Shown piece after piece: positions 23,401 through 35,022 of a stretch of DNA of 52,902 nucleotides. The notes below the pieces were generated by a model. It saw only the letters and a program-made list of their open reading frames with translations. It made no database searches and was not told the DNA's origin. Each line of letters begins with the position of its first letter. The first letter of the stretch is position 1. Origin of the DNA: Thozetella sp. PMI_491 (taxonomy: Eukaryota > Ascomycota > Sordariomycetes > Chaetosphaeriales > Chaetosphaeriaceae); assembly GCA_021432635.1 (NCBI GenBank), contig MU270057.1, positions 555,412 through 608,313 on the forward strand, written 5' to 3'. The position numbers and the translations under genes are program-made.

Positions 23401-26400
23401 CTTAGTATAAAAAGGGAGATGTTATAATAAAGACTATACCCTTTTTAATATTAGCTTATAATATATATAATAAAGAAGTAACCTTTAATATTATAGAAAT
23501 TAGACTATACTATTTAATTCTAGGGATATTATAGTTGTAAAAGAATAACTTAAGAATTAACTAGATAACTAGCTAGATATTTTTTAGACTAGTGTTTAAA
23601 GAATATGCTTAACTAATCTTAAAGAAGGAAACTAAAGATATTTAAAGAGACTTAGCCTTTAGTATAGCTTATATAAGACCTTTAAGTAAGTCTATAAAAA
23701 AGACTTTTAAGATGTTAATAATTATTAAAGTATCTATTATAAAAACCTTAAATAAGATATTAAAAGAATATTAGAAATATAATAAACTATTTAAAGAAAT
23801 ATTAGATATAGGGTTATTAAAGTATAATTAGTTTAATTATTATATATTAATTAAACTAGGAGAATAACCTAAGCTATATAAAATCTATAGACTAGACAAG
23901 GAGAAACTTATAGCCTTATAATAATACCTTAATAAAAACCTAGAGAAAGGTTATATATAACTGTTAAATTTACTAGTAGGATATCTAATCTTATTTATAC
24001 CTAAGAAAAGTAAGGATAGAATTAGAAAATAAAGACTATATATTAACTATTAATAACTTAATAGTATTACTATTTCTAATAAAGGATTATTACCCCTAAT
24101 ATTTAAACTATAAGATTAATTAATAAGAGCTATAATAATAATATGTCTTAACTTAAAAAAAGCTTATAACCTAATCTAAATAGTAAAAGAAGAAGAATAA
24201 AAAACAGTAATTAGAATTAAGTATAAATATTATAAGTACTTAGTTATACTATTTAAACTATAAAACGCCCTAGTAATTATTTAAGCTATAATTAATTATA
24301 TTTTATAATTATATATTAATAGATTTTATATTATCTACCTAGATAATATCCTTATTTACTTAAAAAATAAAATAAAATATAAATAATATACTTATACTAT
24401 ACTATAAGCTTTAAAAGATATTAAACTCTTAGTAAAACTAGAGAAGAATAAGTTTTATACTAAAGAAACTGTCTTTTTAAGGTTTAAAATCACCCTTAGA
24501 TTTATAGAAATAAATCCTAAAAAAGTAGTAGTAGTATAAGACTAGCTATTATTAGAAATAATAAAAGGAGTATAAGCTTTTCTTGGATTTGCTAATTATT
24601 ATTACTACTTTATAAAAAATTATAATAAGCTTGCCCTACTACTTATAAAGCTTACTTATAAGAAGACTAAGTTTAAATAGACTAATTAAGCTAGTAAAGC
24701 CTTTAAAGCTATTAAGTTAAGGATCTTAAGTAAACCTATACTTATATTCTTAGACCTAGTAAAACTATATAAAGTTAAAACTAACTCTTTAGACTTTATA
24801 ATAAGAGGATAATTTAGATAATATAATAAAGAAGGATTATTATACCTAGTTGCCTTCTTTTTAAAAAAGCTTAAAGGAGTAGAAATTAACTACTAGATAT
24901 ATAATAAAAAACTAATAGCTATTATTAAAGCCCTTAAGAAATAAAAGGTTTATCTTTATAAAGTATAATATTAAGTTATAATTTATATTAATTATAAGAA
25001 CCTTATTTACTTTATAACTAATAAAGAGCTAAATAAATAATAAATTAAATAGATTAAATTCCTCTTTGAATTTGATTTTAAAATTATATATAAAAAAGGA
25101 CTAGAAAATACTAGGGTAGATACTCTTAGCTAAAGAGAAGATTATATATAAGAACTAGAACCTTATATATAAAGTATTTTAATAGTCTTAGAAGATAAAA
25201 GCCTAGGCTAGGCTTCCTAAGAGCTAAACACTACCTTTTAAATCCTTTTAGACCCTAACTAAACTAATAAGATTAAGGAAGTTTTTAATAATTAAGACTT
25301 TATAGACTTTATATAAAATAGCCTTAGTAAGGACGTAGAAAAGAAAAATAAAGTCTATTAATTCTATAGGAAAATCTATATCTTTAATACCTTATAATAA
25401 AACCTAGTAAAGAAAATATATAAAATCCTCTCTTATAGATACTAAGGAGTTATTAAGACCCTAGAATAACTATACTATACTTATAACTTCCCTAGAGCTA
25501 AAAGGGTTATAAAAGAAGTAATTAAGGAATATAATATATATAATAAAAGCAAGGTAAATCAGTATAAGATTTATAGAGAATTATAACCCCTTTTAATCCT
25601 TGAAAAGTTATAGAGCTTAGTCTCTCTAGACTTTATTATAAAACTATTACTCTTAAAGGAACTCTTAATTAGAGTATCTTTTAATAATATATTAGTTGTT
25701 ATATATAGACTAATTAAATATAACTACTTTATTTTATATAAAGAAGTTAGTAATACTAAAGACTTAGCCTATATATTTATTAAAAATATTATTATAAACT
25801 ATAAACTATTAGATAAGCTAATTAATAATAAAGATAAGTTATTTACCTTAAACTTTTAAAAAGCCCTTATAGCCTAACTTAAAACTAAACACTAATTATT
25901 AATAGCTTATTATCCTTAGTCTAATAGATAAATAAAAAGACTTAACTAGACTATAAAATAATACCTATACTATTATATTAACTACAAATAAAATAATTAG
26001 ATATAACTATTATTAATTGCCTAGTTTGCCTATAATAACGCTAGATAAGAATCTATTAAGATATCTTTATTCTTTACTAACTATAGTTTTAAACTAGAAG
26101 TTTATTAAACTCCTCTTAACTTAAAGGAGAATCTTAGGGTAAGATTAAGAGTTAAAGAATTAAAAACTCTATATAAACTTATAAAAAGAGAACTTAAGTT
26201 TATCTGTAATAAAATAAGTAAATATACTAACTAGAAAAGGTTAAAGGGATTAATCTTTTAAAAGGGAGATAAGGTTTACCTCTTATAAAGAAATATTAAA
26301 ATAATGTGACTAAGTGATAAATTAGACTTTAAAAAGTTAGGATTATTTTAGATTAAAAAATAAACTAGTAAAGTTACCTATAAACTAAAACTATCTATAA

Positions 26401-27329
26401 TAATATAGATATACTTAATTTTTTATATCTTACTACTTAAACTAGTACTAAAAAATACTAGACTAAATAAATATATAGAAGTTAATAAGCAATTAAAGTA
26501 TAAAGTTAAAAATATTATAGACTCTTATAACACTAAAGATAGATTAGAATACCTAGTTAAATAGATAAGATATAATATTAGTAAAAATATATAAGAACCT
26601 AGTAAATACCTAGAGAACTTATAGAAACTTATTTAGCAGTTTTACTACTAAAACCTTAATCGACTAATACTAAGTTAAAACTTATTACCTCTTAATTAAT
26701 CACCTTAAAGGCCTTAAAAGACTAAGTCTTACCTATTATATACTGTTTAAAGGATATCTCCCTAATATTATCCTTCTTTAAACTAACTATCCTATAATTA
26801 AACAACTTCTTACCCCTAGCCTAGAGAAGATACTTTTACCTATATAGTCGCTCTAACTTAGTTAAAGCCTTAGATATATAACACTATACCTCTTTTTCCT
26901 CCTTCTTTATCTTCTTTAATTTTATTATATTATATAAAACTAAAATACCTATCAGCTAAAAATCAGAAAAAACAGTGAAATACTAAACTTATACACTGTC
27001 CCTACTAAAGAATTATTATATGGTTTCCTTAGATATATATAGTTTAAATATTTTAAGGATTATAATAATATAATACACTTAACCCCTTTATTAAAATAAT
27101 ATATATAAGGTATAGCTGCTTTTATACTATATTACTTAATATATTTAGCTAAATAATAGTACTTATAAGTTTTACTTGAAATAGTTTTTTACTTCTCTAA
27201 AGGACTAGACATCTTATTAGGATATAACGATATAAAAGGAAAGAAATTACAGTGACCTACTAATTAATAAATATAGGCTAGGGCCTATTTATAGGTTACT
27301 GTAGATATTAATATAAAAGGGAGAGCTTA

Positions 27330-27760
27330 TATTATAATTAAGGTATTAGTTATCTCCCTATAACCGCTAGTAAGGCTTAGTACTTAGGCCTAATAGTTAA
27401 TAAGGGTAGAACCCTTAATAAATACCTTAAGTATCTATATAGATATTCTACTAATAAGAAAGGATTACCTCCTTAGAGGCTTAACGGTAATCTAGATCAC
27501 TAGGTAAGCTGGATTACTAGCACTCCTCGGAATAAGTAAGCTATAAAGAGTAACCTAGTATATAAAACCATAGTCTCTACCTAGATAGATCAGTTAGCCT
27601 TTACTCTTTAATAATTAATCTATTTAAACTACCTTAACTTATACTCTAGATTCTACACCTCTTAGTTAATTAATACTCTACCTGTCTCTACCCTCCCTAT
27701 CTTAGGAAAGAATCCCCTATATATTAAGAATACTAACCTTAAGATCTTAGTATTATAACA
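27330..27760 (+). repeat. 3' LTR of the chromovirus
   Basis: 431 bp beginning TATTATAATTAAGG and ending TATTATAACA. It is followed by the CTACT target duplication and preceded by the polypurine tract. Confidence 0.92.
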
Positions 27761-27765
27761 CTACT

Positions 27766-28583
27766 TAAGTATAAACTTCTTAAAATATATTAAAAGAATA
27801 AAAACTATTAAAGATTAAGTTAAAAACTTATAAAAAGCTAAATAACTAAGACACTTATTTAACCTTATTTAAAACACTATTAATACTATCACCTAATAAA
27901 TAAATAAAAGCTCTTATTCTCTACTTACTTATACTACCTAGTTAAGCTCTTTAAGAATTAGTTCTTAACCTTATAATTATTCTATCCTAGACATTCTCTA
28001 CTATTATAAAAGTATCCCCAGTAATTTATAGCCAGCTAATCATTCTAGCCTAATAATATTATAGCAAAGTTTTTTAGTCGCCTCCTACTAGCCTATTACA
28101 CACCTATATTATCTCTATCTCTAATTATTTCCTACCTAGTACTATACAACTCTTATAAAAGTCTAGCAAGGATAATTTTAATCTAATAAAAGATTTTCTT
28201 GCTTTAAACTCCCCTTTTATACTATCCTCTTATATATTTAAGGTATAAAACTTAATAAAATAACCTTTTAAGATTTAGTGTATAGTATTAAGAAGTATAA
28301 GGCTGGTTATAATAATCTTTATTTTTACACTAAATAAACGCATCATAATAACCTAATATACTTTTAGATCAACACCTAGCGTATTAATAAGACCTTAATA
28401 CAGCCAGTGTAGCCCCACCTAATAGCTGGCTTTATACTCCTCTACATACACACCTTATTAATCTTTTTACTATATGATTTACTTGATTTATTACTTGTCC
28501 CTAAGATACTAGGTATAATATCTATTATGCGATACAGCTATATCCTCGTATAGTATTGTAAATATTCTACTATATTAATTAAG
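27766..28583. other. AT-rich RIP-type spacer
   Basis: Degenerate AT-rich sequence continues between the chromovirus and the MITE. No gene or named repeat was recognised. Confidence 0.5.
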
Positions 28584-28585
28584 TA

Positions 28586-29018
28586 ACGTAATCTATAAGC
28601 GAGTGCCGCACACAAGCGAGCGCTGCACTTTAAATCGCATATTAACTCGAGAATTTCATACCTCTTTAACACTACTAATTCTAATTAAAACATTATAAAA
28701 CTTATATAATATTATTAAATAATAATAATTAATTATTATACCTTTAATCTAATTTTTAAATATTTTATTCACTGAGTAATAAAAAAGTGGAGAAAAACTT
28801 CTTTACTTTTATTTATCTTCATACTACTATCACAAAAGAATATTTTGAAAATTACTTAAAGCTACATCCCATTAAATTATCTATAATGAATAGGTAGGGG
28901 AAGTTTAAAAATGTTTAAGTATAAATTGGTAGCGTTAGAAGATTATGAAATTCTCAAGTTTATATGCGATTTAAAGTGCGGCGCTCGCTTGTGTGCAGCG
29001 CTCGCTTATGGATTACGT
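28586..29018. mobile_element. MITE with 75-bp terminal inverted repeats, TA target
   Basis: The left repeat 28586-28660 begins ACGTAATCTATAAGCGAG and the right repeat 28944-29018 is its complement with six mismatches over 75 bp. Each arm holds two copies of an AAGCGAG.GC.GCAC sub-repeat. A TA dinucleotide flanks both sides (28584-28585 and 29019-29020), as for Tc1/mariner-type elements. The 433-bp element has an AT-rich core with no coding capacity, so it would depend on a transposase elsewhere. I cannot say whether the pogo-like relic at the right end of the window is related. Confidence 0.85.
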
Positions 29019-29431
29019 TAAATTATTTTAAAAGGAAGTCATTTTATAAAAATAAACCATACACATCAACCATTCTTCTACAAACTGGTTAATATCTTAA
29101 CTTAACATCTGGAATATAATATTTAAGCCGACAAAGCTGATACGCATCTGTAATATTTATTTGTAACAAATCCTACTTAATTACAGCTAAATTACTAACT
29201 GGTTAAAATAGAATGCAAATAATCTTACTTGAAGCCCCTTTAGCGTAGAATGGTCGGTTAAATTAATAGCTTAATGTCTGCTAACTACCAGCTGTCACCC
29301 CCCGATCTTGCCGTGGCTACTGCTAACCTAGGACGTCACAGCAGGGAAAGTATTATCATTCATCGCGGCATCGCTTCCGATCTTCAGGGCAGCAGAAGGG
29401 TCAGTGCTAACGGCTGGCGCGGCCTTCTTCC

Positions 29432-29866
29432 TCATATATATGTTGTTAACCCTTCGGGTGGCGGAAGGTCGATGTCAACTTTTGGCGGGCGCCAGATCAT
29501 CATATACCGGTTGTCAAAATGCGAAGCGGAGAGGAGCTCGACATCAGCTTTTTGCTTTGCGGCAGCGACAGGCATATACCGGCCTTCTAGTTTCTGGACG
29601 GCGAGGTGGTCGGCATTATTTGTCGTTATGGTTCGCCCCATCAGATCCATGCCATTCGGCGTTGAGGGAACAGCTGGCTCAGCATCAGAGTTCAGCGGGG
29701 ATCCGAACATCATGTAAAAGCTGTCGAGTGCCCGTTTCTTAGCGGCCTGTTCTCCAGAGTCTTCAGCTGAGGAATATGTCTCTAAGTCGATAGGCGACAG
29801 TGGTAAGCTCTGGGAGGGTCTTGATAGAAATGCAAAGGCAAGCTGAAACACGACTAAGAGCCTCAT
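29432..29866 (-). CDS. Secreted peptide with repeated Tyr-Met motifs; candidate RiPP precursor
   Basis: This 144-residue protein begins at the Met (29866) that gives a signal peptide, MRLLVVFQLAFAFLSRPSQS. The open frame extends 60 codons upstream, but that part lacks secretory character, and a TATATAC run lies near 29956. After a KKR site at 43-45 (Kex2-like), three segments share a Tyr-Met core: FYMMFGSP (50-57), RYMPVA (96-101) and RYMMIWRPP (120-128), separated by acidic, Pro-rich spacers. No cysteines occur in the mature part. The gene is divergent from a UstYa-family gene 590 bp away, and a tyrosinase lies 6 kb on. Dikaritin RiPP precursors are secreted, have repeated Tyr-containing cores and adjoin such genes. 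Against this, only one dibasic site is clear. It could be an ordinary secreted protein. Confidence 0.6.
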   Translation of the reverse strand: MRLLVVFQLAFAFLSRPSQSLPLSPIDLETYSSAEDSGEQAAKKRALDSFYMMFGSPLNSDAEPAVPSTPNGMDLMGRTITTNNADHLAVQKLEGRYMPVAAAKQKADVELLSASHFDNRYMMIWRPPKVDIDLPPPEGLTTYI

Positions 29867-30458
29867 ATTGATTCTTGCGCAACACATGAACTTGCGAAAA
29901 ATTGGTGGGCAGCAACCCAGTTTCCCAACGAACCCCCCTGGATTTCCCACTGCACGTATATACATCACCACCCACCATCTATGAATCTTAGCAGCTGGGA
30001 AGGCCTCCTCAGCATCCCCTTTAAATCTCTGCTCGGAGCCCACCAACAGTGCTGTTGGTGTCTACAATCAGGATAAGCGAGTCAATAACTAGGATTAGTA
30101 TAGCATGTTGGTACCCGTTGTACAATCTGTTGGCCGAACGAGCCAATAGATGCTCCTGCTAAATGCAAGTTACATGCACAGACACTTCCATTCCAGCACT
30201 TAAAAGGTAGTAGAGATCATACAAAAGTTCCAATGGCGTTTAGTCTTGATTCTATTGGCTAGAACCACCCCTCCAACACAAGCTCGGGAAAGGGGTGGAA
30301 ACTTCCATCTCTTTATAGTCGAGCAAAAGGACATCAAATCCAAACCCCTTAAAGGGGGAGAGGGGAGGAGAAAGTTGCTAAGCCGGCTCTTGTGGGTCAC
30401 TCATCTTCATTTTCTGCTCTTCTTAGAAATCCCTCGCTAGCGGCGTCGTTTGTGCCAC
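29867..30458. promoter_or_regulatory. Divergent promoter between the YM peptide and UstYa genes
   Basis: This 592-bp spacer lies between two outward-facing start codons, so shared regulation is plausible. A TATATAC run sits about 90 bp from the peptide start on the minus strand. A TTTATAG run lies about 150 bp before the UstYa start. No specific operator was recognised. Confidence 0.5.
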
Positions 30459-31391
30459 ATGTCTTCTTTATCTCGTATCAGCTACCACGAGGTACCGCAT
30501 TATAAGTCGGATCTCTCATCGACGGGAACGGAAGCAATTGACCGAAAGAAACACTATGGGCGCTCTGTCATCATACTCTGCCTTGCGTTAGAAGCTCTAC
30601 TCTTCTTCCTTGCCTTTTTTACCTTCCAGTGTCCGAGGAATAAAACCCCGTATCCTCGGCCTGATACGTCCAACTGGTGTAGGAGTGCCGTCCGCTTATA
30701 TCCGCAATACACAGGTGGTTTAACCAGAGCAAATAGATATGGACTTGAACACCTACAATATGACAAAGATATTCACCGAAAACGCAGAGCTTATGATAGA
30801 TTCACCAGCGGCGGAGAGATTCTGGGATGACGTCCTGAACAGTATTGGCTACATAAAAGTTTACTGGTAGGCCAACGCTAATATGTTTCATTTAGATCAT
30901 GGGATCGTCTCTGTACCGACTTCTTGGGCATTGTCTCTTGGGTTCTCCCCAACACTCCCCCACCCGGACGTGGAAGGCTATAGCGTATATCAGGTAGACG
31001 TCTTCCACTCTCTCCACTGCCTTGTAAGTGCCGACTCGCGCGGGGTTTATCTATGCTTATATTAGATAATTTTATTGAGTTAACACCTCTCTAGGATCGT
31101 ATACGCAACCAACTGGTGTCGAACAAATCCCAAGATCTGTGGCCCTTCGGCGACATTCCTGATCCCGACAAGCCTGACATCCACACACTACATTGCATCA
31201 ATTTTCTTCGACAGCAGTTGACGTGCCATGCCGATATCATGCTCCAGGGAACAGATGACTTTCTTCACTACGCAAAGAACTCCGGCCATCAATGTCGAGA
31301 CTACGATGCAATAATGAATTGGGTCAATAAGCATAACTGGATCGGCCATCATAGCTGGTTAACATATCATTACAGCAATTCCCAGAGCTAA
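30459..31391 (+). CDS. UstYa-family (DUF3328) oxidase
   Basis: Four exons: 30459-30678, 30737-30841, 30896-31023 and 31095-31391. Introns are 58, 54 and 71 bases, with consistent phases (1, 1, 0) and branch-like GTTTAAC, CGCTAAT and GTTAAC. The product is 249 residues. A membrane helix lies at about 36-57 (SVIILCLALEALLFFLAFFTF). Then come the family landmarks: WDDVLN with HGIVSVP (103-116), and two H-x-x-H-C motifs, H146-SLHC and H181-TLHC, the second followed by INFLRQQLTC. In characterised members the HxxHC motifs are needed for oxidative cyclisation, chlorination or related tailoring of ribosomal peptides and other natural products. The divergent secreted peptide is the obvious candidate substrate. 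The first donor (GTAGGA) is slightly unusual but gives the only good frame. Confidence 0.9.
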
Positions 31392-32513
31392 TGGCTCATT
31401 CATATCTTCTGCTAGAAACAAGAGGCCTGAATTGCCTGCACCTTTGCTGGACTTTGGCCAAAATGTAGCAAGCTATGGGTGGGGTAGAATATCTTTGGAC
31501 GCTAAGTCGAGCAAAGCGGGTATCACCTCTTTTTGTAGTTTTACTGCAACTTGGTTCTTCACCCGGCTTTATAGGCGTGTGTATTCGTTGGTGTTTATTT
31601 ACGACAAGTCTTGCTTGTTTTAATAACATGGAAGTGAATCTAGCCTGGATGTTAATTCCACACCATCCATGTCTATAGAGTTTTCTGGCTTCTCACAAGT
31701 TTTCACAAGATATGACCGCCCATTCATCTTAGGATATCTGTTCTACCATAGCTAGACTAGAATGTCGGTATTATGGTTCAATTCTGCAGCGATCATTAAT
31801 CACGTTCTCCTTCCTTAAAGAGCTATCGTCCCTTTCATCCTTCGTTCCTTCGATCCTTCCTTCCTCTTTGCTCTCCTTAAATTCTTTTTACAGCTTTCTC
31901 TAATGTGATTATGCTAATCTACCTCGCTTTCCAACGAGAGTCGTGAGACCTTAACCCGTGCTGATGTCGGCGAGACAAGCCGCATAATCTACAAATTGCA
32001 GGTAATGACAATGCGACGGGCCGGACTTGCCTTTCGTAATATCTAGAATTTCACGATGGGTTATCCTCTTTATGACTAGTTAATGACCACCTGCTTGGGG
32101 CAATATGCCCGCGAACGTCGCATTGTCGAATCCGCCTGAAGTTGTAGAACTACGTTATACTTGGCTTATTCGTCCCCTGTATAAAACGATAGATATGTGT
32201 GTGGGACAAGAGATAGGAGCTTGCATTCCTGTCTCTGAGAGAACACTAAGTGGTATTTTAGTATAAACGCTACTTTTCTCGCCTCTATCTCCTTTTATAG
32301 AATTTATAACCTATAAAAATAATTATTTAAACGCTAGTAGTGATTAGACCATGTATAAGCAAGAGGACAGGTAATTATTAAAAAGTAAAAACAAACTATT
32401 CTATCTAAGACTATAATCTTAAATGTTAAGTTATTTTTCTATGTTTAACACTCATTTTCTAAATTTTTCACAAACTGTTTTCAAACTAAGTTTAAACTTA
32501 TTTAAATAATTAA
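31392..32513. other. Gene-poor stretch, partly AT-rich
   Basis: This follows the UstYa gene. A pyrimidine-rich run (CTTCGTTCCTTCGATCCTTC) near 31835-31880 looks promoter-like, but no start codon with a supported frame follows. From about 32290 it becomes AT-rich. No gene was recognised. Confidence 0.5.
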
Positions 32514-32518
32514 ATAAG

Positions 32519-32795
32519 TGTAAGGCCGCGAGCGGGCACGGCCAGCAACGTGTGTCAGAAGCTATGGCCTTCGTCAGGAGCTGCGGCATTTACAGTGGTT
32601 ATTACGTTGGAGGGTAGTGAGGGCGCCCACTAGGTATAGAGAGGGCGAGTCGCAGCTGGATCGCTGGCGATTCGTACTCTTTAAGAGTCAGTCTCTTTGT
32701 AAAAGAGCCCAATATACCATCGATTTCCTCGCCTAGCCGGCTCCTCGAGAGCATAGAAAACCAGCCTACTACCCAGAGGTAAGCAGGGCTTTACA
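32519..32795. mobile_element. Solo LTR, 277 bp, target duplication ATAAG
   Basis: The segment begins TGTAAGGCCGCGAGC and ends GCAGGGCTTTACA, so it has TG...CA ends with a short terminal inverted repeat (TGTAAGGCC against TGTAAAGCC). ATAAG occurs on both sides (32514-32518 and 32796-32800). There is no internal region, consistent with recombination between two LTRs. It retains normal GC inside AT-rich flanks. Confidence 0.88.
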
Positions 32796-32974
32796 ATAAG
32801 CTAAGAAAATTATATAACCTATTCTTAATATTATAAAGGAAGTTTTACTATAATTTACTAATAAGTTTAACATATTAAATTATCTTTTAAACTTATAAAG
32901 TTATAATTAAAACCTTATTTATAATATAAGCTTTTCTTTTATATTAATATTTATAATAACTTATAAATAGATTT

Positions 32975-33304
32975 TATAATGCCCTAGGCGGGTATCAGGG
33001 GGTGGAAGCTCGGCCACGAGAACGGGAATGTATTCGGTTGCTAACACTAAGGCTGGAACAGAGACTAATCCTTAAGGTCCTCAAGTTTGAGGCTCTTAGG
33101 GTTCCTACTTATAAAGTTAGAGGATTCTCTTCCTGGATTCTGTCCTGACTCGGCTCCGAATCCCCTGTGTTTCCTGCCTAACTCCTAGGCCAGTTGCGGC
33201 ATACACTGGAGTCATACTGGCTGTTTTCCCTTACTCGTGAACCTTCCAGGTTCTACTTGTGGCTGTGTGCCCGGTTGTAAGGCCGTATGCTCGGGGGCCT
33301 TATA
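32975..33304 (-). mobile_element. Solo LTR, 330 bp, target duplication GATTT
   Basis: On the minus strand it begins TATAAGGCCCCCGAGCATAC and ends CTAGGGCATTATA. The start resembles the neighbouring LTR at 32519 (TGTAAGGCCG...GAGC), with TG changed to TA. GATTT flanks both sides (32970-32974 and 33305-33309). It has no internal region. Confidence 0.85.
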
Positions 33305-33650
33305 GATTTTAATTACTTAAATCTCTTATTAATAACTATAAGTCATCTATAAGAATAAGATATTCTAAACTTCTTAATTATAATTTTTTAAATCTTAAAA
33401 TCGTATTACAGTACGGATTACTAGTATAATATAAAACTAGTTAACTATATTTTAATAAATGAACTAAAAAACTCTAAAATAAAGAGTAAGGAAAAAGAAA
33501 CAATAAGGTTATTCTCTAGCTTTAATCAGGGGTATATCTAAGGAGCTAAGGCCTTTAGATGCTTATAACTCTTTTATTATCTATAATCTCAGTATATATA
33601 GCTACATAGAGATTGATAGCTAGGCAGCTACTGGGCAGCTATACCTAATA

Positions 33651-35022
33651 TTATTGCCTGGAATCAATTGTGGCAATATGATCCGTTACAAGACACGTCC
33701 ACTCTTCCGTGTTATAGTATACAGTAAACGTATCATCTGATGTCCTGCCAGAACTAAGCACAGTTCCGAACTGCCAAAAAGCATCGCCAGCAATTCCAGC
33801 AGTTTGGAAAGCAAGTTGCTGCCATGGTTTCTCGATTGAGCAGTGCCCGCTTGAAGTGGGTACACCATCTGTCATCACATCAGCAAAGTTAGAATGCATG
33901 TACCTATTTATTCAAGGAGGGCAGCTATGGAGGGGACGGAGGGATACAGGAAATACTATCTCACATTCTTCCATGAAACATGGCTTACCCGCCGAGCGGC
34001 ACTTTTCGGCATGTGATGTTATCCACGTTGGAACAAAACTGGTGGGAACGGCCCCTGTGCATACAGTTAAGTCTCTTGACCTCTTCAAACGGTCAGGAAT
34101 CGCGCGGCAGTTGGGCAGTGAACTCACATGTAGTAGGATAGACATGAAAGGTGCCAAAGTCAAGCGTTTGAATCTGCAGATTGCGCCAGTAATCCGTTCC
34201 GTAGATAAGCCAATATGGCAGCCAAACGCCGCTTGTCAAACCCATTCCCTCGTCTCCCAAGGTGACCATGTGGTTCGGGTCCAGCAACTTGACGAAGGCA
34301 GAGGTTTCGGCTGCCCAGTTGTAGATGTCATCGGTGCTACAGAACATGCAGCGTGGCTCGTTAGCTAGCTCCCACGCGAAAATGCTAGGCGATGCGGCGT
34401 ATCGCGACACGAGGGTGGTAATGTATGTCAAGTATTGCGCTTGGGCCCGCTTGTTCTTGTACCAAGTCGAGCCGCCGGTCCCGAACGCGGTTGTATATGC
34501 ATTCATTCCCCCGTAGTCATTCCAGTTGTTCACAAACGGCACAATTAGCTTGATTCCGCGCTTCTCCGCGGCTGCCACGACATAGTCCAGCCGCTCCAGC
34601 CCATTGGCGCCGGTGTTGATAACAGACCCCGTCGACGACAAGTACTGGAACCAAACGGTGCCAGGATCACTCGGTACCGTGTTCACGTCGTTGAAGCCCC
34701 AGATACGGAGGACCGTGAGCCCCGATGCTTGGATTTGGTCAAGCACGAGGTCCACATCGGTGTTATTCATAAGAAACGGTAGCCAATATGCGTTAGTGCC
34801 CGCGAGATATTGCACCTGGCCGTCGATGGTAAACCGTGACCCGTTGGTGCTGGCAAAACCGGCGGAGGTGGAGGAAACCCGGCGCTGGACAACCGGCACA
34901 TGGAGGCCTGAATTGTGGGCATCCTCGGCTCGCTGGACGGATGTAAACAGAGACGGGGGAAGCCCCATGACGCTAGCGCATATTGCGGCGGCGGCCAAAA
35001 AGGGTGTCGCTCGAACTCGCAT
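33651..35022 (-). CDS. Secreted GH5 (subfamily 7-like) endo-beta-1,4-mannanase
   Basis: Three exons on the minus strand: 35022-34128, 34054-33965 and 33868-33651. Introns are 73 and 96 bases (GTGAGT and GTGAGA donors, CAG acceptors, TTCTAAC branch in the second), giving 400 residues. There is a signal peptide at about 1-20 and no cellulose-binding module. GH5 landmarks are LRIWGFND (105-112), the acid/base Glu222 in WELANEPR (218-224), FHVYPTTW, and the nucleophile in MEEYG (326-330), which spans the second intron. The enzyme would hydrolyse mannan or galactomannan in plant walls. A CTATAAAG box lies about 165 bp before the start. Neighbours on the same strand are other wall-degrading or oxidative enzymes. 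The catalytic set is complete and it appears functional. Confidence 0.94.

Larger units (their letters stand above)
20054..27760 (+). mobile_element. Ty3/gypsy chromovirus, structurally complete but RIP-inactivated
   Basis: A 7707-bp element has two 431-bp LTRs (20054-20484 and 27330-27760) and a 5-bp target duplication CTACT (20049-20053 and 27761-27765). The outer LTR ends are TG (mutated to TA in the 3' copy) and CA (mutated to TA in the 5' copy). A polypurine tract AAAAGGGAGAG lies just before the 3' LTR. Reading through stops shows a reverse transcriptase active site YLDN-ILIY (normally YLDD) near 24340. An integrase runs from about 25610 to 25990, ending in a degraded HPQSDGQ-type segment. 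A C-terminal chromodomain (YLVK-x-IRYN...EPSKYLEN) lies near 26550-26620, which marks a chromovirus. Differences between the LTRs in the part I compared are all C/T or G/A, as RIP produces. Confidence 0.93.

Noticed and set aside
29274..29742. Plus-strand frames of 147 and 112 codons
   Set aside because: They are antisense to the YM peptide gene, which has a signal peptide and better context.
29867..30046. Longer N-terminus of the YM peptide frame (60 extra codons)
   Set aside because: The extra part has no secretory character and includes the likely TATA region; the downstream Met gives a clear signal peptide.
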